DNA of 64,000 nucleotides from Arabidopsis thaliana (taxonomy: Eukaryota > Streptophyta > Magnoliopsida > Brassicales > Brassicaceae). The position numbers and the translations under genes were made by a program. The DNA is taken from positions 16,911,971-16,975,970 of the forward strand of contig NC_003070.9 of assembly GCF_000001735.4 (NCBI RefSeq). The letters are read 5' to 3'. The notes beneath the pieces are model-generated. The model had not been told where the DNA came from and ran no database searches. It worked only from the letters and a program-made list of their open reading frames with translations. Shown here piece by piece: positions 50,226 through 63,959 of this stretch. Position 1 is the stretch's first letter; each line of letters opens with the position of its first letter.

Positions 50226-50237
50226 CTTTTTTGAAAG

Positions 50238-50441
50238 TATAGTTGAACTCTTAGTCGCGAGAATTTCAATTTAACATATTGTATATGTAAATATTTTATA
50301 AAATTGATAGTAGCAAAAACAGACAAAAACTGGTTATAATGTGTATTATTTTAAACTTCACAAGATGAATTGCATTTGTTGGAAGTAAAAGGTAAAATTG
50401 TAAAAAATGGAAGAATGAGAGGATTTTTTTTGCACAAAACG
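50238..50441. mobile_element. Right half of the MITE split by the MULE
   Basis: It begins with the MULE target duplication TATAGTTGAACT, continues with sequence matching the right half of the intact MITE at 57394-57754 (CGAGAA/CGAAAG, GGTTAT, GAAGTAAAAGGTAAA, TTTTTTTGCACAAA), and ends at the inverted terminus. Joined conceptually to 30666-30847 it gives an element of about 370 bp. Confidence 0.85.
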
Positions 50442-50511
50442 CTAACATAAATAAAGTTAATTTCTGTTTTAAAAAGGATATTACATAAACTTAGTCGGTA
50501 ATATACTAATA

Positions 50512-51048
50512 CAATAAAACCTCTATAAATTAATACTCGATAAATTAATAATCTCTATAAATTAATAAATTCTTCCAGTCCCGAGTTGGGACAAGTGTAA
50601 AAAGTAATACAAATCGATAAATTAATAAGATAATAATTTTTTAAAAAATCCTATGTAAATATATGATCTCATTAATATTATAAATTAATAATTATATAAA
50701 TATATCAACTATATATATATATATTATATGTAAAAAAATTTCTTTAAAATATATTTATAATATTTTTTTGTTTAAATTCGTAATTGTTTTTAGTTTAATT
50801 CAGTTCTTATATTTTAGTGTATCAAAAACTATTGGTTTTGGTTTCTAGACATGAGAATCATGTTTTGATTGTAATTGACCGTAGAAAGATATTTTCAATA
50901 ATGAAAGAAATTTTATAGAAGTTTTTATAAAATTTCGAAATTATGAATTTTTTTATAATTTAATAAATATTAATTTATTGATAAATTAAATTCTTTCTAA
51001 ATTAAAATTTTTGCAGTCCTGATATAATTAATTTATAGATGTTTTATG
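50512..51048. mobile_element. Emigrant-like MITE, copy 2 (diverged)
   Basis: The left end CAATAAAACCTCTATAAATT and the right end AATTTATAGATGTTTTATG correspond to the ends of copy 1 at 18047-18578. The interior matches along its length (CTCGATAAATTAATAATCTC, CGAGTTGGGAC, AAATCGATAAATTAATAAG). TA precedes the left end. Both termini carry mutations relative to copy 1. It ends ~340 bp before the start codon of the OXA1-like gene. Confidence 0.85.
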
Positions 51049-51387
51049 AGTTTGTTAAAAAAAAAATCGTTGTACTTTTTTGTGAGGTCGGAGATATTAT
51101 TCGAAAAAGACGGGATTTTTAACACTATATTAGTCTTTATTTTTCTACTTAATTAATAGTATAGATTTCATTAGAAACATGCAAAATTCAAACTAATCTT
51201 CTTCGTCTCTTAAAACCTAAACCCTAATTGTCTTCTCCGGCGAATTCAATTTCCCGGGGCCACCGAGGTTCGTCGGAATTCTCTGTTTTCATAGTTTTCG
51301 ATGTCGCAATTGATATTAATGTTCCAATTTAACTGTCAATTTCCCGTTTCAGGCTATTTCCGGTTTGTCGTTAGAATTCACCGATCG

Positions 51388-52848
51388 ATGTCGCTCGTCC
51401 GTTGTTTATCCCTCAGATCGGTTCTCAATCCTCAACGTTACCGATCATCTTACTCCTTTCTCATCCATCTTCAGAATCCTCGTGAAGAAGAAGAACCTAC
51501 ACACAAAACTCGAAGTTACCACAGTATCATTCACCAGAACTCGTTAATCGGTGCCTCCTCGACGGCTTTCTCTCGCTATCGCTCTGTTTTCCAATCTCCT
51601 GCGACGATTTCATCGGATCGATTCATTTCGACTTTCAATTTCTCTGGTTCCGGTGACGCTGTCATCGATTGGTTGTTGCAATCTGTGGTTTCGAGGAGTT
51701 ATGAGTTACATAATGTTGCTGATGTTCTTGTTTCTCTTAACCATTTGCTTGCATTGTTGAATTCTTTCACATTTTCTCAATGGTAAGGTTTCACAATATT
51801 ACGTAGATGATTCATAAGAAACATGTTTGATACGCTTAGATTGAGTATCCTTGCTTTGTTCTTGCAGGTGGGTGTTTATCATCGTAGCATCGCTTTTGAT
51901 TCGAGGAATCACAGTTCCGGTTATGGTTGATATGCTTAACAACATTGCAAAGTTTTTTAAGGTAAAGTTTCTTCCTTTATGTAATGCTTCAAAGAGATAG
52001 ATGATGAAAGCTTTTGGTTTGAGTAATTAGTATTGCTTGTTCTGTTGATGGAAAGTTATTAGCTATATGCTCTCTCACAGATCTTTATGTACTCAAAGAG
52101 ATAGATAGAGCAAAGTTTTGGGTTGAGTAATTAGTAATGCTTGTTCTTGTTGATGGAAGTTATTAGATGTGATCTCTCTTTAGGATGTAATGATAACTAC
52201 TTAGCCAAACATTTCTAGTATATTTATCTGTTTGGAGAATTGAATTCATTGTATGAGAAATTTATATGGTGAAATTCTTTTTATACAGAGTCTACGCTCG
52301 AACCAAGGAGAGGTTCTAGACAAGGTAAATCTCGTAACTTTGCTATGAGGTTTCTTTAAAGTTTTGTGGTGAGAACTGCAATGTGATTTGAGTTAATACT
52401 TTTGAGGCTTTTTGTATCATTCAGGTATCATTTCTTAATAAAAGTCGAGGAGTAATGTACACCATGTTGGAGAAGGAGTAAGTAGCTTTATGATTACATT
52501 TTTCTCTAAGACTTAAAAGCTTAAGAAGCTGATCTTTTCGTTGAGGATATTTAGTTGTTTACTTTTGTATTATGATACAGGTTTTTTGGAGTTAAAGGAT
52601 CAGTCATTGGTCAGGGTATTCAAGTTCCTATCTTCTGGTTCTCAATGGGAGAGTTGAAACAAAACATGGTTGAGATTCTTATGTCACGTCTTCGGGGTAA
52701 GATTTTGTCGGCGGAATTGATCAAGAACGGAGTCTTAAGCAGAGGACGCTTAGTGGTGGTCGTTGGCGATGGATTCGGGATTGAAATCCAAATGTTCGAT
52801 CTTGATTTCTCTCTTATCTTGAGGCGTCGTCAAGTCTCGCAAAGCTAA
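51388..52848 (+). CDS. Truncated mitochondrial OXA1/YidC-like membrane insertase
   Basis: OXA1/YidC proteins insert proteins into the inner mitochondrial membrane. Exons 51388-51782, 51868-51961, 52289-52324, 52425-52477 and 52581-52848 encode 281 residues. The N-terminus MSLVRCLSLRSVLNPQRYRS is Arg/Ser/Leu-rich without acidic residues, a typical mitochondrial presequence, which is why I prefer the ATG at 51388 to 51301. An Oxa1-like first helix follows (WWVFIIVASLLIRGITVPVM) with a hydrophilic loop. The region GVKGSVIGQGIQVPIFWFSM resembles the second conserved helix. The last ~60 residues do not match the remaining Oxa1 helices, so the insertase fold is incomplete (full OXA1 has five helices and 400+ residues). 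It may be a degenerate but still spliced paralogue of the OXA2 type. Locus probably At1g44890. Confidence 0.72.
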
Positions 52849-53085
52849 TAAGTTTCGATTTCATTCAATAATTGGAGCGTTTTGCTTTTAGTGGCTCAAT
52901 GGTGTTTATTTGATGATAGAGCCAGCACAAAATGTGAATAAAGCGTGTTTGGCTGGATTCTTTTTTATTTAGGCAAACTAAGTTTTCATTCATTCGAAAT
53001 AAAAGATTCAAAAAGCTACTATGAAACAAAACCAATAGAGCATTTTACCCAAAAAAAAGACCAATAGAGCAAATACAATTTATTT

Positions 53086-53210
53086 GGGCCGAAATTTGAT
53101 GAAAGCCCAGATAATAAATGGGTCACTAGTAGGCTCAATAATACATAAAACAGAATTATAGAGTTGGCCCAGTTACATGCTAATTTGGCGTTAATAATAT
53201 TCCTCGCCTT
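53086..53210 (+). promoter_or_regulatory. Decayed duplicate of the MCM2 promoter
   Basis: TTGGGCCGAAATTTGATGAAAGCCCAG (53083-53109; first 20 bases TTGGGCCGAAATTTGATGAA) parallels TTGGGCCGAATTAGTGAAAG at 58177-58196. Further on, TTGGCGTTAA at 53185 and TTCCTCGCC at 53200 correspond to TTGGCGCCAA and TTTCCCGCC at the real promoter. Both E2F-type sites are mutated here. Confidence 0.65.
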
Positions 53211-53668
53211 ATGGAACGTGACAATCTATATAACAGTGTGTTCGAGAACAATCAGCCCTCAGTGATAAATATTGATGATGAGGAAGAAGGAGAAGATCTC
53301 TTCAACGATAATTATATGAAAGATTATAAGCTAATGGATGGGAATGGTCAGTATGATGATGATCAATATGACTTAGACTTAGATCAGATTCTACGAGACC
53401 GTTCTGCTGCTGATGCTGTACTTAGTGCTCGAGAAAATCGTAACCACAATCTTTTTCACGATAACGATAACTTCTAGGGATGCAGATGCAGCCGAAGAAG
53501 AAGAAGTTGTTCTGCAAATCACTGGGGATGAGCATGATGAAAAGGAGGAAGACGGAGAAGATCTCTTCAACGATAACTTTCTTGATGATTATCGGCATAT
53601 GGATGGGCATGAATGATGAGGTAGAGTTTAATGGATCTGATGAGTCAGTTGATGTTGAATGTGATTAA
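53211..53668 (+). pseudogene. Partial MCM2 duplicate with two copies of the acidic N-terminal module
   Basis: The first frame (53211-53477, 88 residues) contains EEEGEDLFNDNYMKDYKLMD, then RDRSAADAVLSARENR and HDNDNF. These match MCM2 exon 1 EEGEDLFNDTFMNDYRKMD, LDRRAADADLDARENR and HDNGNY. After its TAG, a second module follows (about 53480-53668): EEDGEDLFNDNFLDDYRHMD, then a frameshift, then EVEFNGSDESVDVECD, matching MCM2's SNGIDDSVDDERD. No zinc, OB or AAA+ region is present, so no helicase function is possible. It lies ~5.1 kb upstream of MCM2 in the same orientation. Confidence 0.82.
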
Positions 53669-53868
53669 GTCATTTAGATCAGATTATGAAAAGTTTGTTC
53701 TCCATGGTGTTTTTTTTCCGATAAGGTTGAATTGTTATAAGTTTGTTTTGATTGCAATAAATCAACATTAATTCATCAAATTTAGTTTTTGATTAGTGGA
53801 CGAGTAACAATCCTAAATTATTTTTATTTTTACAGAACCTGAATTTTAAATTTTATGACGTAGTATTA

Positions 53869-54275
53869 TTTGTTTAACTAGATTTTAACCCGCGGTATAC
53901 CGTAGATCTATATTTTATTTTAGTGTTGACACTAATTACTTTCGTAATATATAATTCACAGTTTTATAATTATTTGTTATTTTTTATATTTTGTATATTT
54001 AGATATATTATTTAGTATGTTTATAGAATTGAAATTTAATTATTTTTTTGTATCTAGATATTAACCTGCGGTATACCGCGGGCCTATATTTTCATTAATT
54101 AGGAAATAACTGAATATTTTTTAGAATGATTTAATAAATTTATGCTATTGTTTGATTTAAATGTATAATTCACCGCGAGACGAAATTTTATAACTCAAAT
54201 TTTAAAGTTTTAAGTTGTATTTGTTTATTTTGTTAAATGTTTAATATTGTATAATTGTATTTTGATTGTTGTTTC
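53869..54275. mobile_element. Possible Helitron-derived segment with GC-palindromic motifs
   Basis: AACCCGCGGTATACCGTAG near 53888 and AACCTGCGGTATACCGCGGG near 54064 are near-palindromes standing out in very AT-rich DNA. Comparable CCGCGGTATACCGCGG text occurs at ends of Arabidopsis Helitron-family repeats, as I recall. I could not define a TC start or CTRR end, so borders are nominal. Confidence 0.35.
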
Positions 54276-54705
54276 TCGGATTTCACCCGTAGTACACCAT
54301 CCCATATTAATATTGAATCAAACCCGTCAATTCTAAGATTTCACTCTTGGTAGTATTTAATTGTATAATAATAATTTGATTGTCATTCTAAGATTTCACT
54401 CCTAGTTCTATCGCAAATTATTATCAACCCAAACCAGTCAATTCTAAAATTTCACCCGTAGTACACCATCCCATATTAATATCGAATCAAGCCCGTCAAT
54501 CCTACGATTTCACCCGTGGTAGTATTTAATTGTATAATTATATTTTAATTGTCATTCTAGGATTCCACTCCTAATTCTATCGCAAATTATTATCAACCTA
54601 AACCAGTCAATTCTAAAATATCACCCGTAGTACACCATCCCATATTAATATCGATTCAAACCCGTCAATTCTAGGATTTCACCCGTGGTAGTACTGCGAG
54701 AGAAA
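54275..54705. repeat. 169-bp tandem repeat, about 2.5 units
   Basis: The landmark CACCCGTAGTACACCATCCC occurs at 54284, 54453 and 54622, exactly 169 bp apart each time. Within each unit TAATAT, AAACCCGTCAATTCTA and GTAGTATTTAATTGTATAA recur. Weaker related words (CATACCATCCCATG near 54840, ATATCGTCTC near 55030 and 55440) extend the family downstream. Confidence 0.88.
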
Positions 54706-54884
54706 TCTTATAAAAGAATCGAAATGTGTTTTTAAAAAATTAAAGTTTTAAGTGTTTTTTTTTTAATATTGTTAATTTTGTTTAGTGTTTAAGATTATAT
54801 AATTATATTATGATTGTTAATTATAGGTTTTTTTCCATAGCATACCATCCCATGTTATAATCCACTCAAACCCGTCACACCATA

Positions 54885-55797
54885 TAACCCCGTCCCGTGA
54901 AACTAAACACAAATTTATCATTTTATTATAAATTTCAAATATTTATAAAATTATAAACTTCAAAAAAGATTAATATTGACCCAAACTTCATCATTGAATT
55001 TTGAGTGTTATATCTAAGATTTCTCTCGCAGTATATCGTCTCATATTAATATCTTTTATATTGTTTAAATTTCTTGTAAAATTTAATTTATAATTTTTTG
55101 AAACTTTTTAAAGTTTCAATTCTTTAAAATAAATAACCCTAGTAAACAAACCATTTTAATTTTGGACACCTCATAAATCAAGTTTCATGCTCATTCGTAA
55201 TCGAAATCATTTTGGTCCTTTTTATAGTATGGCTCTTAACCATTATCCAATTTTTTTAAGCGATGTTGGACATTGTACAATCGTAATTATTATCCACCCA
55301 AACCCGTCCTACTATATAACCCAGTCCCGTGAAATTAAACATAATTTTGTCATTTTCTTATAAATTTCAATATTATAAAATTTGAAACTTAAAAAAAATA
55401 CAATATCGACCTTGATTATATTTAAGATTTTTCATGTAATATATCGTCTCGTATTAATATATTTTATATATATTTATAATGTTTAAATTTCTTGTAAAAT
55501 TCAATTTATAATTTTTAAAACTTTATAAGTTTTAAAATTATAAATATTTTAAAGCATTTTTTAAAATTATAATATTTAAATTTTGATAAAGTTATAATAT
55601 TTATAATTTCTTGAAACATTTTAAAGTTTCAATTCTTTAAAATAAAAAAACCCGAGTAAATCGGATAACTATTTTAATTTTGGACGCCTGATAAATCAAG
55701 CTTCCTGCTCATTCGTAATCAGAATCATTTTGGTCCTTTTATAATATGGATCTGAACCATTATCCAATTTTTCTAAGCGATGTGGGACATTGTACAC
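54885..55797. repeat. Diverged tandem duplication of ~400-490 bp
   Basis: Blocks at about 54885-55290 and 55308-55797 share CCCGTCCCGTGAAACTAAAC / CCAGTCCCGTGAAATTAAAC, ATATCGTCTC, TTTCAATTCTTTAAAATAAA, TTTTAATTTTGGAC, CTCATTCGTAATC and AACCATTATCCAATTTTT. The second block is longer through AT-rich insertions. Non-coding. Confidence 0.8.
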
Positions 55798-56769
55798 ATA
55801 TTATTTCTTCATAGGTTGAATAATATATGCCCGTTTTAAAAAAATTGAATTACATCATATGCAGAAAAAATATAATATTTTATTAACTATATATATTTTA
55901 TATAAATTCAAAATAAATAAAGTATAAGATCAAATAAAAGTGAAAGAAGAATTATATATTTATGTTTAAATTAGGTAGAAATATTTTAGGAAATTAGTTA
56001 AGGTAAATAACAAATATGGTTAGTTTAGAGATATTGTTTATATTAAATTTGGTAATTAAATCATTAATTTTCGTTTTAAATTATTAGGTTTTAGGTAACT
56101 TTTCCAAAAATTAATGTTATCTAAGATGAGAACAGAATTAAACATGTTATCCAAGATCCGAACAGAGTTAAACCGGGTAAAACCCACCCATTTGAATTAA
56201 TTGTTAAATTATGGCTCAAATCTTTAACATTATCTTCAAAAAACGTCTACAAAAATGTATATATAGATTATTTTAAAGAAGATTTTTGATCCTATTGCTA
56301 GTTATCTAAGTTTATTACCTTTTTAGAAATTTCACGAAATCTTATTATAACCATTTTGGAAGTTTTAAAAACCATGTTGATTGATAGGTGATATATGAAC
56401 AATCTATCATCTTTATGTTTAAAGAGATAGAAAGAGAAAACTTTTGAGTTGAGAATAAAGTAAAAGCTATAAGGATTTTTATTGTATTTCAGGTTGGGGA
56501 AGATCTCAAAAAAGATTGGCAACTATTCAAATTGATCAGATGCATGGAGACTAACTCATAGACGGGACATGTAACCAAACTGAGGCAGCGGTTCTAACAT
56601 TGAGTATTGATAGATGAGTTGGAACCATAGGGAAAAGAATGTGGGACGTTCAAAAATTTCATGGAAGAAAATGTGCATGTACAATACTAGAACTAGCGTA
56701 TATACCTCTCGAGTGTCTGTGCATATTCTCATATCCCTGACCCTCGAAACCCGGGGAAGAAAGGTGTGG
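55798..56769. other. AT-rich spacer
   Basis: No gene or recognisable repeat end, apart from a possible 3' tail of the F-box/FBD relic from about 56540. Confidence 0.4.
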
Positions 56770-57294
56770 ATTGTACTTCTCCTTGCTTCATAAAAACTAC
56801 CAAGCCAAATTATAGAGAAATATATAATTTGGTGTTAGACTCGAGATTGTTTACTATAAAGCTTTTTGATACACGATCATTGACTCTACAAAAACAAAAA
56901 CAAAGTAGAGGAGCATCAATCACAATCCCCATGACAAATACAAACGCGAAAGAAGGCTTTTGTATTAGTGTGAGCCTTTTTCATGACCGAGAGTGCATGC
57001 ACCTGATAGACTTTTGCATCATTCCAAAGTTACAACAATATTTAACACTTCCAAAACTGGACAACATGAGACAAGTGTGTAGATAGTAGATTCATCAGGA
57101 TACGAATTGTTGTGTAAATGCGTAGTCTTCAAACAAGGTAATGAAACAAACTTAGGATTAACCAAGGCCAACCAAGAGAGTTTTAAGTATACCAGTGTCG
57201 CACAGACGTAAAACCTTTGGGGCATCTTATAATAAGAAGTCATTTGAGGACACAAAACAACATCTAGATGTTGGACGCTTAACCGCAACATCAA
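56770..57294 (-). pseudogene. F-box/LRR/FBD protein fragment
   Basis: On the minus strand the frame at 57019-57294 reads YVCATLVYLKLSWLALVNPK, FVSLPCLKTTHLHNNSYPDE and LVSCCPVLEVL. These are the leucine-rich repeats of Arabidopsis F-box/FBD proteins. Downstream, VIDAPLLCF and [18 protein letters not shown] continue the same protein type, interrupted by frame changes and a stop. There is no F-box at the N-terminus and no complete FBD domain, so this is a relic. Family identity is from pattern memory. Confidence 0.72.
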
Positions 57295-57393
57295 TCCACA
57301 ACGTTAGATAAGACCATTATCTACACTATACTTTTATAATAAGAAAATTTCACTCAAGTCTAACCAAAAAAATCATATTTTTAGTTCTTTTTA

Positions 57394-57754
57394 GGGTTTT
57401 GTGCAAAAAAAACTCAAAGTCGCCCATTTTTGCAACTATATCCTCCACGTCCAAAAATATAAAATAATCCTATGAAGTCCAAAACAATACGTAATATAAC
57501 CCTTTTTGCAATTTTACATATATTGTAAACGTTTTCACGATCATATACATTTGTTTAAAATATATAATTGAACTCCTCATCTCGAAAGCTTTGATTTGAT
57601 ATATTATTTATCAAAATTTTAAAATTTTGACAATAACGAAAAAATGGTTATTTTGCTTATTATTTTGGATTTCATCGGATTATTTTGCATTTTTGGATGT
57701 AAAAGGTAAAGTTGCAAAAATGGACGACTATGAGTTTTTTTTTGCACAAACCCC
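57394..57754. mobile_element. MULE-derived MITE, intact, 9-bp target duplication
   Basis: The left end GGGTTTTGTGCAAAAAAAAC and the right end in reverse complement GGGGTTTGTGCAAAAAAAAA start a ~78-bp inverted repeat (through CCATTTTTGCAAC and CAAAATAATCC-like text). The perfect direct repeat TTCTTTTTA at 57385-57393 and 57755-57763 is a 9-bp target duplication, typical of Mutator-type elements. No coding sequence. It is the same family as the element split by the 19.4-kb MULE. Confidence 0.88.
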
Positions 57755-58217
57755 TTCTTTTTATTGGTTTTAGGTATTTCCCGCTATTCGTTTAATTATT
57801 TAATTATGTAGTTTCTCTCAAAATTTTGTTAATGGTATAACTATTTGATACAAAGATAAAATAAAAATCAAACTCAAATAGAATTATTATTATTTTTTGT
57901 TGCTAGAAAAGACAAAACAAAAACTATTTGACATGTTATGCAATTTATACAAGTTATGAAATGTTATTTTTTGTCGGTCAAATTTTTATTAATTTAGCAT
58001 GTTGACCCAAAAAAAACTCTTTGACATCCTATAGCAATGTCAAACTAAAATAAAATTGCATAACTTTCAGAAGTATATTATTTTGGCTTAAAACATTAAA
58101 CAGGAATAAAATTTGATAAAATATGTCTATGGGCCATAAAACTATTATAAGAGATAATTGCGTTGATTTAAACACTTGGGCCGAATTAGTGAAAGCCCAT
58201 ACGATGCATATGCCAAA

Positions 58218-58238
58218 TTGGCGCCAATATTTCCCGCC
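58218..58238 (+). promoter_or_regulatory. E2F-type sites of the MCM2 promoter
   Basis: TTGGCGCCAA (58218-58227, palindromic) and TTTCCCGCC (58230-58238) match the E2F/DP consensus. They sit 83-103 bp before the MCM2 start codon. TGGGCC and AAGCCCA (site II-type) elements lie just upstream. This arrangement fits G1/S-phase transcription of MCM genes. Confidence 0.85.
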
Positions 58239-58320
58239 TAATCGACGAGAGAACCCAATAAACGAGTGTATTGTGCCCTGATTCTGTCGCCGGAAACAAT
58301 ACACAGATAGAGCGAGAGAA

Positions 58321-62487
<4,167 letters not shown>

Positions 62488-62803
62488 AACAAGAAGACGA
62501 GCTTCAAGTTACTATCAACTTAGGTTTATTTATCATTGCATGAAAAAAATGTTGGATATTTAGGAAGATAGTTTCGTTTTGTGTTAAGATTATTAAAGAG
62601 CTGCTCAAAGATTTGCTGTTAGGATTATGCAATACTCATCTTAAGATATTAACGAAGCATTCCTCTTCCTCAATACTTTGACCGTTGAATCTGAGTAAAA
62701 CTCAGGTGGCGATTTTTCAATCGGTATGTGAGAAAGAATTTCGGATGCTAGCTTTTGATACCGCAAGTTGTTACCAATCAAAGTGGCAGTGTGAAAAACA
62801 ATG
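62488..62803 (+). other. MCM2 3' flank
   Basis: This is the likely 3' UTR and downstream flank of MCM2, with no other feature. It ends at the target duplication of the next MITE. Confidence 0.5.
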
Positions 62804-63458
62804 GAAAAATGTCATTAAAATCCTTCTCTTATGTTGACTTTTCAAAAAATAACCAACTTTTGTTGACATGACCATATTGAGCATTCTGTTATGTAGATTA
62901 ATAGATTCCGATAAATGAGAGTAATTTTTTGTTAACAGTGACACCTGTTAATTCAAAACGTTATCATTTTCAACAACAGAACGACGTCGTTTTGTTGTAA
63001 TGACTGAACTAAAATCCCAAATTTAATATACGATTCCTAAATCGAGCAAAATCCCTAATCCTAAATCCCCATACGATTTGAAATCCTTATCCCAAAGTTA
63101 ATATACGATTCCTAAATCGAACAAAATTCCTAATCCTAAATCTCCATACGATTTGAAACTAAGGATTTCATTGAGCCGTTATGACAAACGATGACGTTTT
63201 ATTGTTAGAGGGAACGTTGTCATTTTCAAATAACGAGTCTATTAACACACAATAAATTTATGATAACATGGTCTAACCTACTTAATGTTATGCCTGATAT
63301 GACCAGGTCAACGAAAATTTGGTATTTATTTAAAAAATCAACAAAAATTGAATATTTATTTGGAAAATAATCCTAAGTTTGATATTTATTTCGTTTCGAG
63401 AATTGAAGATTTAAATCAACGTTTTCAATAGGTCGAAGATTTTAGTGACATTTTTCTC
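62804..63458. mobile_element. MULE-type MITE between MCM2 and PRP40A
   Basis: The left end GAAAAATGTCATTAAAATC and the right end in reverse complement GAGAAAAATGTCACTAAAAT are inverted copies. Weaker matching continues inward (ACCAACTTTTGTTGAC versus CCAAATTTTCGTTGAC). The direct repeat GAAAAACAATG at 62793-62803 and 63459-63469 is an 11-bp target duplication. No coding sequence. An internal 75-bp tandem repeat is listed separately. Confidence 0.8.
63016..63162. repeat. Two tandem copies of a 75-bp unit
   Basis: Copies start at 63016 and 63091 with CCCAAA(T/G)TTAATATACGATT, followed by CCTAAATCGA and CCCATACGATTTGAAA-like text. They lie inside the MITE at 62804-63458 and differ at a handful of positions. 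Confidence 0.88.
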
Positions 63459-63959
63459 GAAAAACAATGTAATACTTGTTGATCTGGCTTTATCATCACC
63501 ATTGTACTAAGTATTCTAACATTTGAAAGTTAATGAAAAATATTTGGATACATAAGAACTACATGCCGTTTTTACTTTGACAATGTGAACTCCTTGCTGT
63601 TTAAAATACCAAGGCACATTTGTCGACTGATTCGTGTGTTCGTCGAGATTTTTTTTTGTTTATTGCAATTCGGAGAAGTTTGGGTCGTTAAAGTTCGAGT
63701 AGGGTTCATAAATATAGTGAAAACCACCGTTTGGTGATACTTCGTCGTCCTCGACACTCTCAGATTCATCATCGAACCTGGTATGAGCTCTCTTTCGTCT
63801 TTGGTGCTCTACTAGTTAGGGTTTCGCCATTACTATCTCCATCCTCTGTTCCCAGAGTTAGAATTTTTCTTCTGAAAACGCGAATTAAGCTCGACGTTGA
63901 AATGTTTTGCTCTTCAGATTAAGACGCGAATTTGAGAGGAAGCTTTATTTTGTGTGTAG

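Larger units (their letters stand above)
30848..50237. mobile_element. ~19.4-kb composite Mutator-like element (Kaonashi-type MULE)
   Basis: Ends: diverged inverted repeats at 30867-30945 and 50147-50225 share GAAT(A/G)TT, CATAGA, CACTTT, CACTTTAAAA and GGCACTTTGCCTTG. Flanks: the direct repeat TATAGTTGAACT at 30836-30847 and 50238-50249, in the size range of Mutator target duplications. The flanking DNA is the two halves of one MITE, and the intact relative at 57394-57754 reads TATAATTGAACT once at that point, confirming insertion. Cargo, left to right: mudrA-like transposase (+), four F-box-like genes or relics, an RPA-like OB-fold gene, and a DUF1985/Ulp1 gene (-). ULP-carrying 'Kaonashi' MULEs are known in Arabidopsis; this cargo list is unusually long. 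The terminal ~20 bp at each side are AT-rich, so the exact ends could shift by several bases. Confidence 0.88.

Noticed and set aside
54275..54705. Centromeric 178-bp satellite
   Set aside because: The period is 169 bp and the unit does not resemble the satellite as I remember it.
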